This document shows, one piece after another, positions 42,987 through 52,274 of a DNA stretch of 64,000 bases (position 1 is its first letter; every line of letters begins with the position of its first letter). The stretch spans positions 1 to 64,000 of the forward strand of contig NZ_PEIB01000029.1 of NCBI RefSeq assembly GCF_004116385.1, written 5' to 3'. Origin of the DNA: Veronia nyctiphanis. Lineage in GTDB: Bacteria; Pseudomonadota; Gammaproteobacteria; Enterobacterales; Vibrionaceae. The translations under genes were made by a program, and so were the position numbers. The notes under the pieces were generated by a model. It did not search any database. It was not told the origin of the DNA and saw only the letters and a list, made by a program, of their open reading frames with translations.

Positions 42987-43417
42987 CACTCCACCTCCCT
43001 CGCCCAAGTTTCCTGAGCGCGGGAAACTGCAAACTCTCCGCTCCCGCACTGGCCTATGCTCTCAACGGCATATATTGTTTTGCCACCTGAAGAACGCTTA
43101 ACTTTACATTCAACAACCGCTGTACAGCCTTGCAAACCGACATCATTGAAGGTGATTTCTTTTTTGGCGCTGCAACTTGGTGAAGGCAGGCTATTTTTGT
43201 CCTGAACCAAGGGGAAAAGCTGGCTCATTGCCCATTGGGAGCCGGAGTTAGCTGCCAGCCATGCGCGGGTTCCCAGTACTTCTCGGGCGGTGGTGTTACT
43301 TTGGGAGGTCGTAATTTGCATCAGATACCCACCGAGGGCGGCCAACACCACGATTGAAAAAATGGCGATAATCAACATACTGCCCTGCTGCCGTTTAAGC
43401 GACCTACCAAGGCGCAT
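42986..43417 (-). CDS. mshP: MSHA biogenesis protein MshP (PilX-like)
   Basis: 143 residues if started at the ATG 43417 (MRLGRSLKRQQGSMLIIAIF); a longer start at 43480 overlaps mshO. Single N-terminal hydrophobic helix after a basic segment, like PilX-type minor pilin assembly proteins (QGSMLIIAIFSIVVLAALGG), and a cysteine-containing C-terminal domain. The stop codon overlaps the mshQ ATG. Confidence 0.85.
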   Translation of the reverse strand: MRLGRSLKRQQGSMLIIAIFSIVVLAALGGYLMQITTSQSNTTAREVLGTRAWLAANSGSQWAMSQLFPLVQDKNSLPSPSCSAKKEITFNDVGLQGCTAVVECKVKRSSGGKTIYAVESIGQCGSGEFAVSRAQETWAREVE

Positions 43418-43427
43418 TGATGAAGAC

Positions 43428-44153
43428 TTAGGGGACGTTAACAACCGGGATCTCCTGTTCAAATACCGTGGTTTCACCATTCTGACTAAAGGTATACTGC
43501 ACGTTTACCAGCCCATAACTGTTGAGTGAGATCTGCTGCAAAGTAAATACACTGGTGCTGACTAACACATTGTTAGCTAATGGCATATCATCGGATAGGC
43601 TCTCTTTTCTCACTAACTGACCCGATTCAAAACAAAATTGCACCTGATTACCCAGCACGTAAAAGCGTTTGGTGGAAGATCTCGAAAGGCCGCCGGGTGA
43701 TGAATTGAGTGCCATTAGGTAATCATCTTTGGTTTCTTTGGTCACACTGCTTATCGTCGTTGCATAGTCAAAGTCATCGGGCTTTTGTGGCGAAAAGACA
43801 ATCTTCTTACCTTTCAAGGCATTCACATCTATGGCGTAAGAGTCTGCAAATACCGCACTCAATAAAGAGGTTGGTAATAATTCATAAAAGCCCGATGCAT
43901 AGATAGGGTAATAGCTGACACACTGCCCCGCCTTCTCTATAGTCACACTATTCGGTACCGCATTTCTCAGTTCACGCCCTACCCGTTCGATAGCAAAGCG
44001 GGCTTCGCCTTGCACGGCCTCACGGTCACGAGCAGTGATATAGCCACCCACGCCAGAACCGATAAACCCGGAAATCCCGACCGAAAGCACACCGAGAATC
44101 ACCAAGGTGACCACCAGTTCAATCAGGGTGAAACCTTTTGGGTGACGATTCAT
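43428..44153 (-). CDS. mshO: Minor pseudopilin MshO
   Basis: 241 residues from the ATG at 44153. Prepilin leader [19 protein letters not shown] with the Glu+5, then PilW-like body with AVQGEARFAIERVGRELRNA. Overlaps the end of mshD by 35 bases. Confidence 0.87.
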   Translation of the reverse strand: MNRHPKGFTLIELVVTLVILGVLSVGISGFIGSGVGGYITARDREAVQGEARFAIERVGRELRNAVPNSVTIEKAGQCVSYYPIYASGFYELLPTSLLSAVFADSYAIDVNALKGKKIVFSPQKPDDFDYATTISSVTKETKDDYLMALNSSPGGLSRSSTKRFYVLGNQVQFCFESGQLVRKESLSDDMPLANNVLVSTSVFTLQQISLNSYGLVNVQYTFSQNGETTVFEQEIPVVNVP

Positions 44154-44736
44154 CAGAAATTTCCCTTGTAGCAGTGAACGCCCACTTACCCGATTGTGGG
44201 TGAAAGACAGACAAGGTGATGCGCTTAGTCGAGACAGATTCCAGCTGACTGTTGGCGACATTAATACTGACGGTAAAACCCGGATAGTCAGTACCGACTA
44301 ACGTATCAATGCCCCCTTTGACAGTTAGGCCATCACACTGGGCTGCATCTTCCCCCCAGCAGCCAATAAAGTCATCGACATCATTAAATTGCGCTGGTGT
44401 GGTTTCGCCAGCATCCGGGCCAAGTGTGGCAGAACATGCTGGAATCGGGTCTTTCAGCGAATAGCCGAATTTTTCTTTTACTGCCACGGCATTTTCACCG
44501 CAGCGCCAGCGGCTGCCATTTGGGTCACTGTTTTGATCATACTGACGGGCAAGAATACTGTTCATGACTGACTGACCAAGAGCCGCAGCGCGTGCTTCAA
44601 AGTAAGGGTTGGTCGATTTGCCACCGATAAAAGGCAGCAAGGCCGTGCTTATTAGAATGATCGCAACACTGAACACCACCATCCCGATAATGGTTTCGAT
44701 AAGGGTGAAGCCACGAAAGTTATGAGTCAGTTTCAT
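44119..44736 (-). CDS. mshD: Minor pseudopilin MshD
   Basis: 205 residues from the ATG at 44736. Prepilin motif RG|FTLIETIIGMVVFSVA, then a cysteine-rich globular domain (SRWRCGENAV, GCWGEDAAQCDG). Located between the extra pilin gene and mshO. Confidence 0.87.
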   Translation of the reverse strand: MKLTHNFRGFTLIETIIGMVVFSVAIILISTALLPFIGGKSTNPYFEARAAALGQSVMNSILARQYDQNSDPNGSRWRCGENAVAVKEKFGYSLKDPIPACSATLGPDAGETTPAQFNDVDDFIGCWGEDAAQCDGLTVKGGIDTLVGTDYPGFTVSINVANSQLESVSTKRITLSVFHPQSGKWAFTATREISDESSPKRFHPD

Positions 44737-44742
44737 TGGCAA

Positions 44743-45222
44743 TTAACTCGTAGTGATGGCACCGCAATCTTCCACAATACGGCTTGATGGGGGTAGGTTA
44801 GGTTGTTTACTCCCAGCAAGAGGAACACCTCTGTAAATAAGACAATACTTACTCACTTGATTTGCGGCTCGTATTTTTATCTCAGGGTGATTTATAGTAG
44901 TTCCATCAAACTCCCAGTCATCGCCGTCATTTATACCTACAGCGACACCGATACCTGATTCTGAAACGGATGGATAGCCTTTATAAAGGTCTATTCCGTT
45001 GACCTTTTGAGTACCAACATTGTCCTCCAGACCAGCAAGAATAACTTTGGAACTGACAGTCAGAATTGCGCCATCAACAGCAGCTTTCAAACCTTGCAAT
45101 ACAGCCAACTCAGCATCTTCTCTCATATTGATAAGCTTCGGTGCCGCCATCACAGCGAGTAACGAGAGCATCACCATCACAGCGACCATCTCAATGAGTG
45201 TGAATCCCTTAAGCTGTTTCAT
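44743..45222 (-). CDS. Second MshA/MshB-type prepilin
   Basis: 159 residues with a class-III prepilin leader MKQLKG|FTLIEMVAVMVML. The pattern AAPK...DAELAVLQGLKAAVD and a C-terminal disulfide pair (KYCLIYRG ... EDCGA) are shared with MshA encoded 0.5 kb upstream. In Vibrio cholerae the second MshA-like pilin (MshB) lies upstream of mshA and nothing of this kind lies between mshC and mshD. This is therefore either a relocated mshB or a duplicated, diverged pilin. The middle of the protein differs strongly from MshA, as expected for a surface-exposed minor subunit. Confidence 0.8.
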   Translation of the reverse strand: MKQLKGFTLIEMVAVMVMLSLLAVMAAPKLINMREDAELAVLQGLKAAVDGAILTVSSKVILAGLEDNVGTQKVNGIDLYKGYPSVSESGIGVAVGINDGDDWEFDGTTINHPEIKIRAANQVSKYCLIYRGVPLAGSKQPNLPPSSRIVEDCGAITTS

Positions 45223-45249
45223 AGTGACAATATCCTTTTGTTACTTTGT

Positions 45250-45717
45250 TTACTTGCAGGCGTAAAAGTAGCCTTCCTGATTAAGGCAAAATGCAGCGGT
45301 TGCACCGCTTTTAGAAAAAGTGAAGGTGAGTTCTTTAGTTAATCTTGCTCCGGCATCATAAGGACGGCCGAGAAGATCGAAAGAAAGGGTTTTGACAGGG
45401 CTGACAGTGACATCGTCAAGCACTACACGCTGACTGCTTGAGTTCTCGCAGCTAGAAATAGGATTGCCCCCCAATTGGGAGGCAATCACAACGAGCTGAT
45501 GGCAGACAGACTGGGGGTCTGCCTGCTGCATCGCTTTCAGCTGAACCTGTCGAGCCACCGACAGGCCAGCATCCCGCGCACTGATTACAGCAAACTCATC
45601 GTTTCCCGTCAGGCGCGGTAAGGCAAACACTCCCAGAATGCTGACAATGGCTATCACTGCCACCAGTTCGATCAGTGTGAAGCCGAGATAAGTCGTCTGG
45701 CTACGCGTCACATGCAC
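45250..45717 (-). CDS. mshC: Minor prepilin MshC
   Basis: 155 residues from a GTG at 45717 (a GTG two codons later is also possible). No ATG is available before the prepilin motif [19 protein letters not shown]. The start lies inside the 3' end of mshA, with an overlap of 11-17 bases, suggesting coupling to the major pilin gene. Cysteine pair near [13 protein letters not shown]. Confidence 0.85.
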   Translation of the reverse strand: MHVTRSQTTYLGFTLIELVAVIAIVSILGVFALPRLTGNDEFAVISARDAGLSVARQVQLKAMQQADPQSVCHQLVVIASQLGGNPISSCENSSSQRVVLDDVTVSPVKTLSFDLLGRPYDAGARLTKELTFTFSKSGATAAFCLNQEGYFYACK

Positions 45718-46165
45718 CTACGGTCGTAAATGCAGCAGCAGAGTCAGTTGCTCCGGTATAAATGACACACTTATCTGTAGATGCAGGTGTATTAACGCTA
45801 CTAAATGTGAATTGAATTACTTTGCCATCATTGGCAGTAGTTTTATTAGCCACGATTTTGAAATCTGTGCCAATACCATTTACTAGCGCTGCAATGCCAT
45901 CGGAAGATGCTTTGGGGTAACTCTTCACTACCTGAATGGTGCCACTGCTGGTTACTAGTGGTCCATCCTTAACATTCTTAATTGCTGCAGTTCCATAGGC
46001 CATTGTTGCAGCGCTATCGACTGCACCTTTTAATCCATTTAGTGCGCCAACTCTTGCATCATCTTCAAAGCTCAAAAACTTAGGCGCTGCCGTTACTGCC
46101 AGAATGCCCAAAATTACGATCACAACGATCATTTCAATTAATGTGAAACCGCCTTGACGTTTCAT
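45701..46165 (-). CDS. mshA: MSHA major pilin subunit MshA
   Basis: 154 residues from the ATG at 46165, with a near-perfect AGGAGG ribosome site 6 bases upstream. The in-frame ATG five codons earlier lies before that site. Prepilin leader [19 protein letters not shown] is cut by the type IV prepilin peptidase. The mature N-terminal helix runs into [19 protein letters not shown], and a C-terminal disulfide region DKCVIYTG...GACDA follows. Main structural subunit of the mannose-sensitive haemagglutinin pilus used for surface attachment. Confidence 0.9.
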   Translation of the reverse strand: MKRQGGFTLIEMIVVIVILGILAVTAAPKFLSFEDDARVGALNGLKGAVDSAATMAYGTAAIKNVKDGPLVTSSGTIQVVKSYPKASSDGIAALVNGIGTDFKIVANKTTANDGKVIQFTFSSVNTPASTDKCVIYTGATDSAAAFTTVGACDA

Positions 46166-46573
46166 ACTACTCCTCCTCATAGGTACTTCAGTAATATGCT
46201 CAGCAATCAGACTGAGCGTTCTCTAATAAAATTTTTGATTTCATGCTATCCCTGCTTCCCAGTCGACGCTGACAACGCGCAGCTTCTGTCGGCAAACTCG
46301 GGCCAGCAAAACGGCAGGCACGGTTGCGCGAGTAAGGAACTGAACGCATGGATATCAAACTTTGTTTTCCATGTTTCACACTGAGTCTCACCACAGGTAA
46401 GACCAGCACCCTCCTCGCTGGGGAAGCGCAATATAATGCGATTTTCTGTTCTGCGCCACAAAAAAATGCCGTTTTTTAAAACTTTTTTGATTATTTTTTG
46501 TACAGCCTTTTAAAACAATATGTTGCACACTTTTTGAGCGGAAAGTTTTTTATCAAAAGCTCGTGTTAATTGC
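46166..46573 (-). other. Non-coding region upstream of mshA (408 bases)
   Basis: No convincing gene. In V. cholerae this interval contains mshF and mshB, but no prepilin motif or remnant of either is seen here. It carries the mshA ribosome site, a candidate promoter at 46433-46461 and AT-rich tracts at 46460-46560. Confidence 0.7.
46433..46461 (-). promoter_or_regulatory. Candidate mshA promoter
   Basis: Minus strand: TTGTGG (46461-46456), 17 bases, CATTAT (46438-46433); an overlapping TATATT offers an alternative -10. It would give a leader of about 260 bases. Weak evidence. Confidence 0.3.
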
Positions 46574-47806
46574 TCAAATACCGCGAGCGAAGTCGTACAT
46601 ACCCCACATCGGTAAGAAAATACCCATGGCCAACAGTAATACCAACCCAGCGACAATAAACAGTAAAAACGGTTCCATCCGCGCTGACAAAGTTTTTAGC
46701 TCGTAATCTACTTCGCGGTCGTAAAAGTCACTGACTTCCAGCAACAGCTTATCTATTTGCCCAGTCTCTTCACCGACCTGAATCATCTGGTGAACCAACG
46801 GTGGGAAAACACCGGAACTGCCGACTACTGAACTTATCGTCATGCCAGATTCCACCGCGGTTTTCATTTCACTGACTTTTGACGATAGATATTTGTTGCC
46901 AATGGCTGAGGCGGCCAGTGAAAGAGAGGTATTCAGCGGTACACCCGCCTGAATCATCATCGCGAAGGTGCGTGCAAACCGAGACATCAGGGCTCGCTGC
47001 AAAAGGCTCCCCACCAGCGGCCAGCGCAATCTGAATTTGTCCCACTTAATGCCGCCATCAGGCGTGTCTTTCCAGAGCTTAAAAGCAGCCACTGAGAACA
47101 CTAGACCGAATATCAACATCCACCAGAAGTCGACAAAGAAATTCGAGGTGGTGATAAGCACTCGGGTGGGCAACGGCAGTTCAGAGCCATATTTGGCGAA
47201 CATACCGACAAATTTGGGGATCACGTTAACGTTGAGGAAGACCACAGCCAGCCCGATGGTGGTTAAGACAAAACTTGGGTAACGCAGGGCGCTTTTAATA
47301 CGGCGGCGGGTTTCAATTTCTTTCTCGTAGTACTCCGACAGCTCAAGCAGCGCATGATCGAGCCGCCCCGTGTTTTCACCCACCTGAATCAGGGAAACGA
47401 ACAAATCACTGAAGATCAGCGGATAATCGCGCATGGCAGACGACAATGCTCGTCCATTCGACAACTCTTCATGAATGCCTTCAAGCGCCAGTTTTAGCTT
47501 GGGGTCTGTTGTATTCTGAGAAAGGCCGTTGATAGCGCGAAGTAAGGGAATGCCTGCTTTTGACAAGCTGTAAAACTGGCGACAAAAGATCACCAGCAAG
47601 TCGAGCGAGATACCGCGGGAAAAGCTCGGTAGCGTAAATTTTGGTAAGGTGATATCGGCACTACGACGCTTTTTTTCCCGCAGTGACAGCAGCACGTATC
47701 CACGCTCGGTGACCTTGTCGATTGCAATACGCTCGCTTTCCGCTTCCACCACGTCGCGAACTTGTGCGCCTTTGGCATCTTTGGCAACGAACTGATAAAA
47801 CGCCAT
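46574..47806 (-). CDS. mshG: MSHA inner-membrane platform protein MshG
   Basis: 410 residues, PilC/GspF family: two T2SSF domains (about 70-195 and 270-395), each ending in membrane helices, with the motifs LIQVGENTGRLDHALLELS and MIQVGEETGQIDKLLLEVS. Its ATG overlaps the mshE stop (TGATG). Confidence 0.93.
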   Translation of the reverse strand: MAFYQFVAKDAKGAQVRDVVEAESERIAIDKVTERGYVLLSLREKKRRSADITLPKFTLPSFSRGISLDLLVIFCRQFYSLSKAGIPLLRAINGLSQNTTDPKLKLALEGIHEELSNGRALSSAMRDYPLIFSDLFVSLIQVGENTGRLDHALLELSEYYEKEIETRRRIKSALRYPSFVLTTIGLAVVFLNVNVIPKFVGMFAKYGSELPLPTRVLITTSNFFVDFWWMLIFGLVFSVAAFKLWKDTPDGGIKWDKFRLRWPLVGSLLQRALMSRFARTFAMMIQAGVPLNTSLSLAASAIGNKYLSSKVSEMKTAVESGMTISSVVGSSGVFPPLVHQMIQVGEETGQIDKLLLEVSDFYDREVDYELKTLSARMEPFLLFIVAGLVLLLAMGIFLPMWGMYDFARGI

Positions 47807-49529
47807 CAGAAGTTACCTTCAAGCTCATCAAGCAGCGGAGCACTCTCGGAAAGGCTGATGGCCTGTTCAAGTGACGTCTGACCGCTGACTGCCATTGCAA
47901 GCGCACTGTCGACTAATGAACGGTAACCTTTTTGCTGCTGTGCCAGTCGTGTAAACGTATTGTGGTCATTGGCACGCAGAGCATCGGCGAGCTCTGGTGT
48001 CACTTCTAATAATTCGAACACCCCGATACGCCCTTTATATCCGGTGTGATTGCAGGTCTGGCAGCCCTTTCCTTTTGTAAAACGTTGCTGACTATAGGCT
48101 GGGTACTGGCTGTCGAGCCAAACCTTATGATGAGAGCTGACAGGCTCTGGCTCGCTGCACTCTGTACAGTTACGCTTCACCAGTCGTTGCGCCAACACGG
48201 CCTTGACCGCACTCGCCACTAGATACCCCGGCGCTTCCATATCGACAAGACGGAGTGCACTGTCAATGGCATTGTTAGTATGCAAGGTCGAGAGAACCAA
48301 GTGTCCGGTCATCGACGCTCTTAAACCAATTTCAGCGGTCTCACTGTCTCGCATCTCACCGACCAGAATGATGTCTGGATCCTGTCGTAAGAAGGTACGT
48401 AGCGCATTGGAAAAGGTCAGCCCCACTTTGTTATTGATTTGCACCTGACTGACACGCGGCAGACGGTATTCCACAGGATCTTCTGCAGTAAGGATTTTTT
48501 TGTCGGGGATATTTAACTCGTTGAGCGCGCCATAAAGCGTGGTGGTTTTACCCGACCCTGTGGGCCCAGTGACCAAAATCATTCCATATGGACGGTGGAG
48601 CTGACTGCGGAAACGACGCAGCATGTCATTGGGCATGCCCACCTGATCGAGGCTGAGAAGGCCTGCCGACTGGTTAAGCAAACGCATTACCACCGCTTCG
48701 CCGTGTTCAACTGGCAATGTAGAAAGGCGCACATCGATATTCATCTTACGCACTTTGATGTGAAAACGGCCGTCTTGTGGCAGACGCTTTTCAGAAATAT
48801 CCAGCTCACTCATCAGTTTGAGACGCAATACCAAAGCCGATGCGATACCGGACTCTTTCAGCAGAGTTTCCTGCAGGTTGCCATCAATACGTTGTCGGAT
48901 CCGCAGAACTTTTTCATCGGGTTCGATATGAATGTCAGAGGCATTCATCTGCACAGCATCTTCAAACAGCGAGTTAATCAGCTTAACCACTGTCATGTCT
49001 TGCGCATCATCGATGGTAGTTCCGAAGCTGTCGATGACTCTTTTCTGTGTTCCGCTTCCAGACGTTCAGCAAACGAGGCTATCGCCTGCGTTTTGCGGTA
49101 GTAACGGTCAAACGCAGCGATCAACTGGCGTTCTGACGCAATCGCCAGCGCAATCTTATGGTCTGGCAGCAATGCCATCACAGATTCTTGCGCAGCCAAG
49201 TCGGCAGGGTCACTCATCGCGACAAGCAAACCCTCTGATGTTCTGTCAATCACCAAAGCTCGCAGACGACGAGCATGAACTTCTGGCAACAAACCGACCA
49301 CATCCACATTAATATCGAAATGATTAAAATCGATAGCTTTCAGGTCAAGTTGGCGCGAGAGAAAATCAACCAGTTGCTGCTCTGTCAGTAGCCCCATCTC
49401 AATGAAAATATCGCCAAGCTTACTACCGCTTTGCTCCTGTTGGCTGAGCGCCGCCATCAAATCACTGAGCTGAATGATATGTTCATCAACCAATAAGTCG
49501 CCAAGTCGCTTGCGGAGTTTAATTGCCAT
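47806..49529 (-). CDS. mshE: MSHA assembly ATPase MshE with c-di-GMP-binding N-domain (one-base frameshift near 49024)
   Basis: Extension motor of the pilus. The N-terminal MshEN domain shows both 24-residue c-di-GMP motifs: RLGDLLVDEHIIQLSDLMAA (from about residue 7) and KLGDIFIEMGLLTEQQLVDF. Walker A GPTGSGKTTTLYGALNEL, Walker B DIILVGEMRDSETAE, His box STLHTNNAIDS, and the tetracysteine zinc motif (CTECSEP ... CQTCNHTG) lie in the second frame. One missing base at about 49024 breaks the linker just before IDDAQDMTVVKLINSLF. Corrected length 574. Start is the ATG at 49529 with AGGAGG 9 bases upstream. Overlaps mshN by 11 bases. Confidence 0.93.
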
Positions 49530-50283
49530 CGACGGCAACCTCCTGAGGCGTGGTCAATAGAGCCAGACGGTCACGAATAAATGTCACTGACGGTGAACTT
49601 AAATGCCCAGCACTGAGCGCCGACTCATAGGCAGGTATAGCTTTATCAATATGACCGGATTTATCTTCCGCCACCGCCAGCCCAAGCCACCAGCGGCCGT
49701 CTTCCGCATAGTGTGTGGTCAGCCACTGATAACTGTCTCTCGCCATCCCGATATGATTCAGTTCTTGTGCCAAGGCACCCCGCATCGCGTACAAATGGCT
49801 AGCATGTTTCGGGTCTGAATCAGCTTTGGACCTCGCTTCACCAAGCACCCAAAGGGCGGCCTCGGGTTGACCTGATTTATCAAGAAGCTTTGCCAACGTG
49901 AGGGTTAACGATAATTTGTTAGGGTTGGCTTTTATGCCTTTGCGAAGGACAAACTCCGCTTCGCGCCCCCGGTTCTTGCCATACAGTAATGCCGCTAACT
50001 GATTGATTGCCGCAACATGGGTAGGCTGATTATCGAGCACTGTGAAAAGGTATTGAATAGCCTCATTCATGTCTCCCTGCTTTGCACGCTGCTGCGCTTT
50101 ATCATAGGCTACGGTTGCCATCTCTTTGGGTGTCAGAGTGACATGCTCTACCGTCATGCTGGCATTGCCTGATACTGATGACCGAGAGTTGTCAGCATGG
50201 ACAGATAGAGAAAAAAGCAAAAAGAAGACGCTAGCCATCATAGCCAGAGACGTCCATTTATCGGTGTGCAGTTTGCTTATCAT
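49519..50283 (-). CDS. mshN: MSHA biogenesis TPR protein MshN
   Basis: 254 residues from the ATG at 50283 (GGGAG 6 bases upstream). N-terminal hydrophobic segment (SLAMMASVFFLLFSLSVHA), then four or five tetratricopeptide units (AYDKAQQRAKQGDMNEAIQY, AEFVLRKGIKANPNKLSLTL, AAALWVL-type repeat). Assigned to mshN by its TPRs and position before mshE. It lies only 30 bases after mshL; the mshM ATPase gene normally found here is absent. Confidence 0.8.
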   Translation of the reverse strand: MISKLHTDKWTSLAMMASVFFLLFSLSVHADNSRSSVSGNASMTVEHVTLTPKEMATVAYDKAQQRAKQGDMNEAIQYLFTVLDNQPTHVAAINQLAALLYGKNRGREAEFVLRKGIKANPNKLSLTLTLAKLLDKSGQPEAALWVLGEARSKADSDPKHASHLYAMRGALAQELNHIGMARDSYQWLTTHYAEDGRWWLGLAVAEDKSGHIDKAIPAYESALSAGHLSSPSVTFIRDRLALLTTPQEVAVDGN

Positions 50284-50313
50284 CAGCTTCTCCCGCAAGA
50301 CATAGGTCTATCT

Positions 50314-51909
50314 TTACTGCTCAGGAAACCAGGTATCCAGAAGTTGTTGCGAGCGTTGAATTTCCTGTTGCCAGGTTTTATCACCCACAACAGAAGGACG
50401 AAGCAAAATAACCAGTTCGGTCTTTTGTTTCTGCTTGGCAGTGTTACGGAAAAGATTCCCTACCCCCGGGATATCGCCCAATAGCGGCACTTTTGAGACT
50501 TTTTCACTGACTGACGATTTCATCAAACCGCCAATGACCACCACATCACCCGACTTAGCGTGGATGACGGAGTCTGACTCCCGTACCGACGTTTTCGCCA
50601 ATGGCAGTTCAAATTCTTCGTCTTTGCCGACTTTTAGTTTTTTCGTCTCGGTCAACACATCAATCACCGACGGATGGACGTGGAGTAACACGCCATTGTT
50701 CTCGTCAATTTGCGGCGTCACATCAAGAGAAATCCCGGAGAAAAACGGTGTTAGTTCAATATTGGGTCCAGATTTCGAATTATCGCCTGTCGCGTCACTG
50801 AACGAAATGTTGGTGACAAAGTACTCGTCACCACCGACTTTTATCATCGCTTTCTGGTTATTCGCCGCGGTGACACGTGGGCTCGACAGAACATTTAAAT
50901 CGCCTTGCGTTTCAAGGAAGTTCAGCACTGATTCAAACTGGCCGTCACCGATGGTAATGGTTGTTTGTCCGCCAAGCTCAGTGGTGATGTTGTTACCTAT
51001 CGTCGCGGCTGCGTTGGCAATGGTGACTGCACCGCTGCCAATACTGCGGGTAATATTCTTCCAGTTGATGCCTTGCTGATAGCCATCATTCAATGTGACT
51101 TCAAGGATCTTTGCTTCCAGCACAACCTGACGTTTAAGACGCTTTTCCGCCACTTGCAGATAGCGTTTTATTTCGCGCAGTTCGTTGGGGTAAGCGCGTA
51201 CAGTCAGCAAACTCGCCTGTGGCGATACCATGACATTGTTACCCTCACCCGGACCAATCATTCCGCGCACTGTTTGTTCCAACTGTCGCCAGAAATCACT
51301 CTCTGCGGAGGTATTGATCACCGTCCCGCTCGTGGCAGCAACACTTGATGTATTGTTATCGTTGGATGATGACCCTTGAGTCACAATGCCGTTGGTCACT
51401 GACGTGCTGGATTTACCCTCACGACGCAATTGCAAATAATCGACCGCAAAAGTTTCTGTGCGCATCACAGCCGGGAATACCTGAACCAGCTTACCCGTAT
51501 ATTCAATCTGATAGCCGTAGATATCTGATACAACATCCAGCGCTTCGGCCAAGGTGACATCTTTGAGTGAAACGGAGATCTTCCCTGACACATCAGGATG
51601 CAGTACTAAATTCCAGTCAGAGTCTTTAAACAGACTGGCGAAAAAGGTTTTGGCCGGAATATCACGCGCATTCACCCGAACACGCTTGTTGTTGAGCTGA
51701 GAATCAGGTCGCTCCTGATCGCCAAATGCCATCAGATCTCGGCTGACGGCATCGGGGAGAGTTTTTAACTGCGCACCGTTTTGTTGATACGCCTCTTTAA
51801 GTGTTTTGTTTATCTCTTCAGGCGGCTGGCGGTCGACACTGGAACATGCTGCCAGCGTCATTGCAGCCAGCACAGTTAACAGCGGCGCTTTACATCCATA
51901 TTCTCTCAT
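50314..51909 (-). CDS. mshL: MSHA secretin MshL
   Basis: 531 residues. Lipoprotein signal with LLTVLAAMTLAAC (lipidated Cys near 22). A secretin N/STN domain (SVSLKDVTLAEALDVVSDIYG) follows, then a linker rich in Ser/Asn, and the C-terminal secretin domain (GDVVVIGGLMKSSVSEKVSK, VPLLGDIPGVGNLFRN). Outer-membrane channel for the pilus. Its ATG overlaps the mshK stop (TGATG). Confidence 0.92.
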   Translation of the reverse strand: MREYGCKAPLLTVLAAMTLAACSSVDRQPPEEINKTLKEAYQQNGAQLKTLPDAVSRDLMAFGDQERPDSQLNNKRVRVNARDIPAKTFFASLFKDSDWNLVLHPDVSGKISVSLKDVTLAEALDVVSDIYGYQIEYTGKLVQVFPAVMRTETFAVDYLQLRREGKSSTSVTNGIVTQGSSSNDNNTSSVAATSGTVINTSAESDFWRQLEQTVRGMIGPGEGNNVMVSPQASLLTVRAYPNELREIKRYLQVAEKRLKRQVVLEAKILEVTLNDGYQQGINWKNITRSIGSGAVTIANAAATIGNNITTELGGQTTITIGDGQFESVLNFLETQGDLNVLSSPRVTAANNQKAMIKVGGDEYFVTNISFSDATGDNSKSGPNIELTPFFSGISLDVTPQIDENNGVLLHVHPSVIDVLTETKKLKVGKDEEFELPLAKTSVRESDSVIHAKSGDVVVIGGLMKSSVSEKVSKVPLLGDIPGVGNLFRNTAKQKQKTELVILLRPSVVGDKTWQQEIQRSQQLLDTWFPEQ

Positions 51910-52274
51910 CACTGAACTACCTGCTCACTGTATACATTCAAGGTCCATTGCTTTTTCTGACGCGTCAGCAATGCAGAATTTTCGTTTATACGGGCAACTT
52001 TAAACCCTTTGTAAACCTTGCCTTCCTCTACCATTTCCCCGTTAAACACAGCCACACAGCTGTTTTCTGACGAGCAAATTACCGCATCAAGGCGCGGTAG
52101 GCGCACGCGCTTGGGCCCCTTTTTCTTAACGGGTGCGGGCGCCGTTTTCACCTCTACAGGTTTAGGGGCAGCTTTGTACCCAAGCGGCGCGGTAGGATCA
52201 TGTGCAGCCGCGGCATTGACCGCAGAAGAAAAGCACATCGCAACGCTCAGTAGTATCGATAAAAGCAGTTTCAT
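51909..52274 (-). CDS. mshK: MSHA biogenesis protein MshK
   Basis: 121 residues. Signal peptide MKLLLSILLSVAMCFSSAVNA, then a Pro/Lys-rich linker (PVEVKTAPAPVKKKGPKRV) and a small PilP-like beta domain (RLPRLDAVICSSENSCVAVF). Identified by order between mshJ and mshL and by the DPTAPLG N-terminus. Confidence 0.85.
   Translation of the reverse strand: MKLLLSILLSVAMCFSSAVNAAAAHDPTAPLGYKAAPKPVEVKTAPAPVKKKGPKRVRLPRLDAVICSSENSCVAVFNGEMVEEGKVYKGFKVARINENSALLTRQKKQWTLNVYSEQVVQ

Noticed and set aside
46200-46461. Minus-strand open frames of 69-71 codons upstream of mshA as mshF or mshB remnants
   Set aside because: They have no prepilin motif, membrane helix or ribosome site, and the two overlap in different frames.
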